NCBI GenBank assembly: GCA_020403045.1
Contig: JADBYK010000109.1
Coordinates: forward strand, 1-39,971
DNA from: Cytophagales bacterium
GTDB taxonomy: Bacteria > Bacteroidota > Bacteroidia > Cytophagales > Cyclobacteriaceae
Length of the DNA: 39,971 nucleotides
Direction: 5' to 3'
Both the position numbers and the translations under genes were made by a program. Under the pieces are notes generated by a model. It saw only the letters and a program-made list of their open reading frames with translations. It did no database searches and was not told where the DNA came from. Positions 38,846 through 39,971 of the stretch are shown here, in pieces. Numbering within the stretch: position 1 is the stretch's first letter; each line of letters begins with the position of its first letter.

Positions 38846-38863
38846 TTACTGCTATAGCAGTAA
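38846..38863. promoter_or_regulatory. HipB operator copy 3
   Basis: TTACTGCTATAGCAGTAA, identical to copy 2 and 82 bp further on, ends 2 bp past the mazG stop codon. As an RNA it also forms an 8-bp-arm hairpin, so it may serve as the mazG transcript end too. Confidence 0.7.
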
Positions 38864-38865
38864 TT

Positions 38866-39678
38866 TTAAGCCCCTTTTGCCCTATTCCAATACACATCCA
38901 TTTCTGCCAAACTCATTTCCCCCATTTTCTTCCCGTCTTTAGCAGACTCTGTTTCCAGATACTGAAATCGCTTAATAAATTTTTTATTGGTACGCTCCAA
39001 TGCTTCTTCCGGATCGATGTTTACAAACCTTGCATAATTGACCAATGAAAAAAGCAAGTCGCCAAACTCAGCCATCACCTTTTCCTTATCGATCGACTCA
39101 ACAGGCTTTCCATCAAACTCATTTTTAAATTCATTCATTTCCTCCTCTACCTTTTCCCATACTTGCTCTTTGCGCTCCCAGTCAAACCCTACACCTCGCG
39201 CTTTGTCTTGAATGCGAATCGCTTTGAACATCGCGGGCAACGATTTAGGCACACCTTCCAGCACCGATTTATTTCCAGTTCTTAATTTGATCTTTTCCCA
39301 GTTTTCCTTCACAGCTTTTTCATCATCGGCCACTACATCGCCATACACGTGCGGATGCCGCTCAATCAATTTATCGCAAATGCCATTCAGCACATCGGCC
39401 ATGTCAAATGCTTTGAGTTCTGAAGCTATGCGCGCATAAAATGCCAGATGCAACATCACATCGCCCAATTCCTTTTTTACTTCGTTAAGATCACCCTCCA
39501 ATATCGCATCCGAAAGCTCATACGTTTCCTCCACCGTCAAGTGACGCAAGCTTTCCAAGGTTTGTTTTTTATCCCAGGGGCAGTTCTCACGTAATTCATT
39601 CATCACGGTAAGTAGTCGGTCAAACGCTTTCAGTTTTTCCTCGCGTTGCAAGTCAGGGGCAGAATATGGTTTCTTCAT
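38866..39678 (-). CDS. mazG: Nucleoside triphosphate pyrophosphohydrolase
   Basis: MazG hydrolyses NTPs and non-canonical dNTPs to monophosphate and pyrophosphate. The 270-residue protein has two MazG repeats. The first shows Cys-Pro-Trp-Asp-Lys-Lys-Gln-Thr, Glu-Glu-x2-Glu (Glu-Glu-Thr-Tyr-Glu) and Lys-Lys-Glu-Leu-Gly-Asp-Val-Met-Leu-His-Leu, the magnesium-binding set. The second has Glu-Glu-Met-Asn-Glu and Glu-Phe-Gly-Asp-Leu-Leu-Phe-Ser-Leu. Between them is Arg-His-Pro-His-Val-Tyr-Gly-Asp. Length is typical. Its stop is followed at once by the third HipB operator; association with the toxin-antitoxin operon looks positional rather than functional. Confidence 0.96.
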   Translation of the reverse strand: MKKPYSAPDLQREEKLKAFDRLLTVMNELRENCPWDKKQTLESLRHLTVEETYELSDAILEGDLNEVKKELGDVMLHLAFYARIASELKAFDMADVLNGICDKLIERHPHVYGDVVADDEKAVKENWEKIKLRTGNKSVLEGVPKSLPAMFKAIRIQDKARGVGFDWERKEQVWEKVEEEMNEFKNEFDGKPVESIDKEKVMAEFGDLLFSLVNYARFVNIDPEEALERTNKKFIKRFQYLETESAKDGKKMGEMSLAEMDVYWNRAKGA

Positions 39679-39737
39679 TTTAGGCTAACAGGTTTTCAAT
39701 TTATTTCTTGGCGGCCGAGCGGGCTATTCGCTTCAAT

Positions 39738-39754
39738 CCACGCGAAACGCGTGG
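39738..39754. repeat. Short GC-rich hairpin upstream of mazG
   Basis: CCACGCG (39738-39744) and CGCGTGG (39748-39754) form a 7-bp stem with a 3-nt loop, inside a GC-rich stretch bounded by GGCCGAG at 39713-39719 and again at 39774-39780. It looks like a dispersed intergenic palindromic element. Confidence 0.45.
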
Positions 39755-39841
39755 GATTTTCGCTGCTATCCCTGGCCGAGCTTAGGGCAGTTTACAAAGT
39801 TCAAGTAAGATCATACCGAAGTGTAAACTAATTCAACCCAG

Positions 39842-39879
39842 ATTATGCAATGCTGACGGTACTGTCAGCATTGCATAAT
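39842..39879. repeat. Perfect 16-bp inverted repeat
   Basis: ATTATGCAATGCTGAC (39842-39857) and GTCAGCATTGCATAAT (39864-39879) are exact reverse complements around GGTACT. No T-run follows, so it is not a simple terminator. It may be the end of a mobile element or a regulatory hairpin; the next gene lies beyond the window. Confidence 0.65.
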
Positions 39880-39944
39880 TGACGAATGAAAATCAACGAT
39901 TTAGCCCCAAGTAAGAAAACCAAGTTGGTGATTTTCATTGTCAG

Positions 39945-39965
39945 GTCAGACGATAAATGTCTGAC
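39945..39965. repeat. Hairpin at the window edge
   Basis: GTCAGAC (39945-39951) pairs with GTCTGAC (39959-39965) around GATAAAT. The window ends six bases later, so a following T-run, if any, cannot be seen; a terminator is possible. Confidence 0.5.
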
Positions 39966-39971
39966 TCTGAC

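Noticed and set aside
37443-38863. Possible fusion or frameshift of one hipA gene into two
   Set aside because: The two parts are joined by a clean ATGA overlap and match the known separate HipS/HipT arrangement, so no lesion need be assumed.
38703-38863. The three repeats as a CRISPR-like array
   Set aside because: The units are perfect palindromes with unequal spacing (61 and 82 bp), very AT-rich spacers and no cas genes; operator sites beside an XRE gene explain them better.

Overview
The window comes from a chromosome of a Bacteroidota bacterium, probably of the order Cytophagales. This rests on a SusC/SusD outer-membrane pair, DUF3667 and DUF5675 proteins, the HipA-type kinase split into two genes, a tRNA promoter of the Bacteroidota type (TTTG, 19 bp, TAnnTTTG) and few strong Shine-Dalgarno sites. 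Species cannot be named from sequence alone.

Layout. 1-7154 is mostly leftward housekeeping: a higBA toxin-antitoxin pair between the intact VWA membrane-protein gene and a short remnant of a second copy of its 3' end; then rarA, a DUF3667 membrane protein, a threonine aldolase and an alkyltransferase-like protein. 7267-8943 holds a secreted protein of unknown role and tRNA-Ser(UGA), closed by a strong terminator. 9064-30162 is an L-fucose (or related 6-deoxysugar) utilisation locus: sugar porter, two tandem GH29 alpha-L-fucosidases, a cupin protein, a DUF4432 aldose-epimerase-like protein, a DUF5916/CBM9-like outer-membrane protein, SusD and SusC (all leftward), then a divergent GntR-type regulator and a rightward catabolic operon (aldolase/lactaldehyde dehydrogenase, mutarotase remnant, FGGY kinase, FMN-dependent lactate dehydrogenase). 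30163-33541 is a gene-poor accessory stretch with a broken WG-repeat gene and a small phage-like cassette. 33542-39678 returns to housekeeping (DUF2214, LpxL-like acyltransferase, methionine-type aminotransferase, def, ruvX, mazG) with a hipBST-like three-gene toxin-antitoxin operon inserted between ruvX and mazG.

How the sugar locus works together (inference from families): fucosidases release the sugar outside the cytoplasm, SusC/SusD and the porter bring it in, the kinase phosphorylates the ketose, the aldolase splits it, and the fused SDR domain plus lactate dehydrogenase take lactaldehyde through lactate to pyruvate. The isomerase step is missing here: the gene at 27196-27561 reads as the first ~46 residues of an L-rhamnose mutarotase joined in frame to the last ~70 residues of an L-rhamnose-isomerase-type protein, as expected from a deletion that removed the rest of both genes. 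A shared near-palindromic element (core GACTGTACAGGAT and variants) lies upstream of the fucosidases, the epimerase/cupin pair, the GntR gene/susCD and, more weakly, the aldolase operon; it is the best candidate operator of the GntR regulator.

The most notable items are the mutarotase-isomerase chimera, the shared operator, the hipBST-like operon with three copies of an 18-bp perfect palindrome, the decaying phage-like cassette, and the duplicated gene end flanking higBA.
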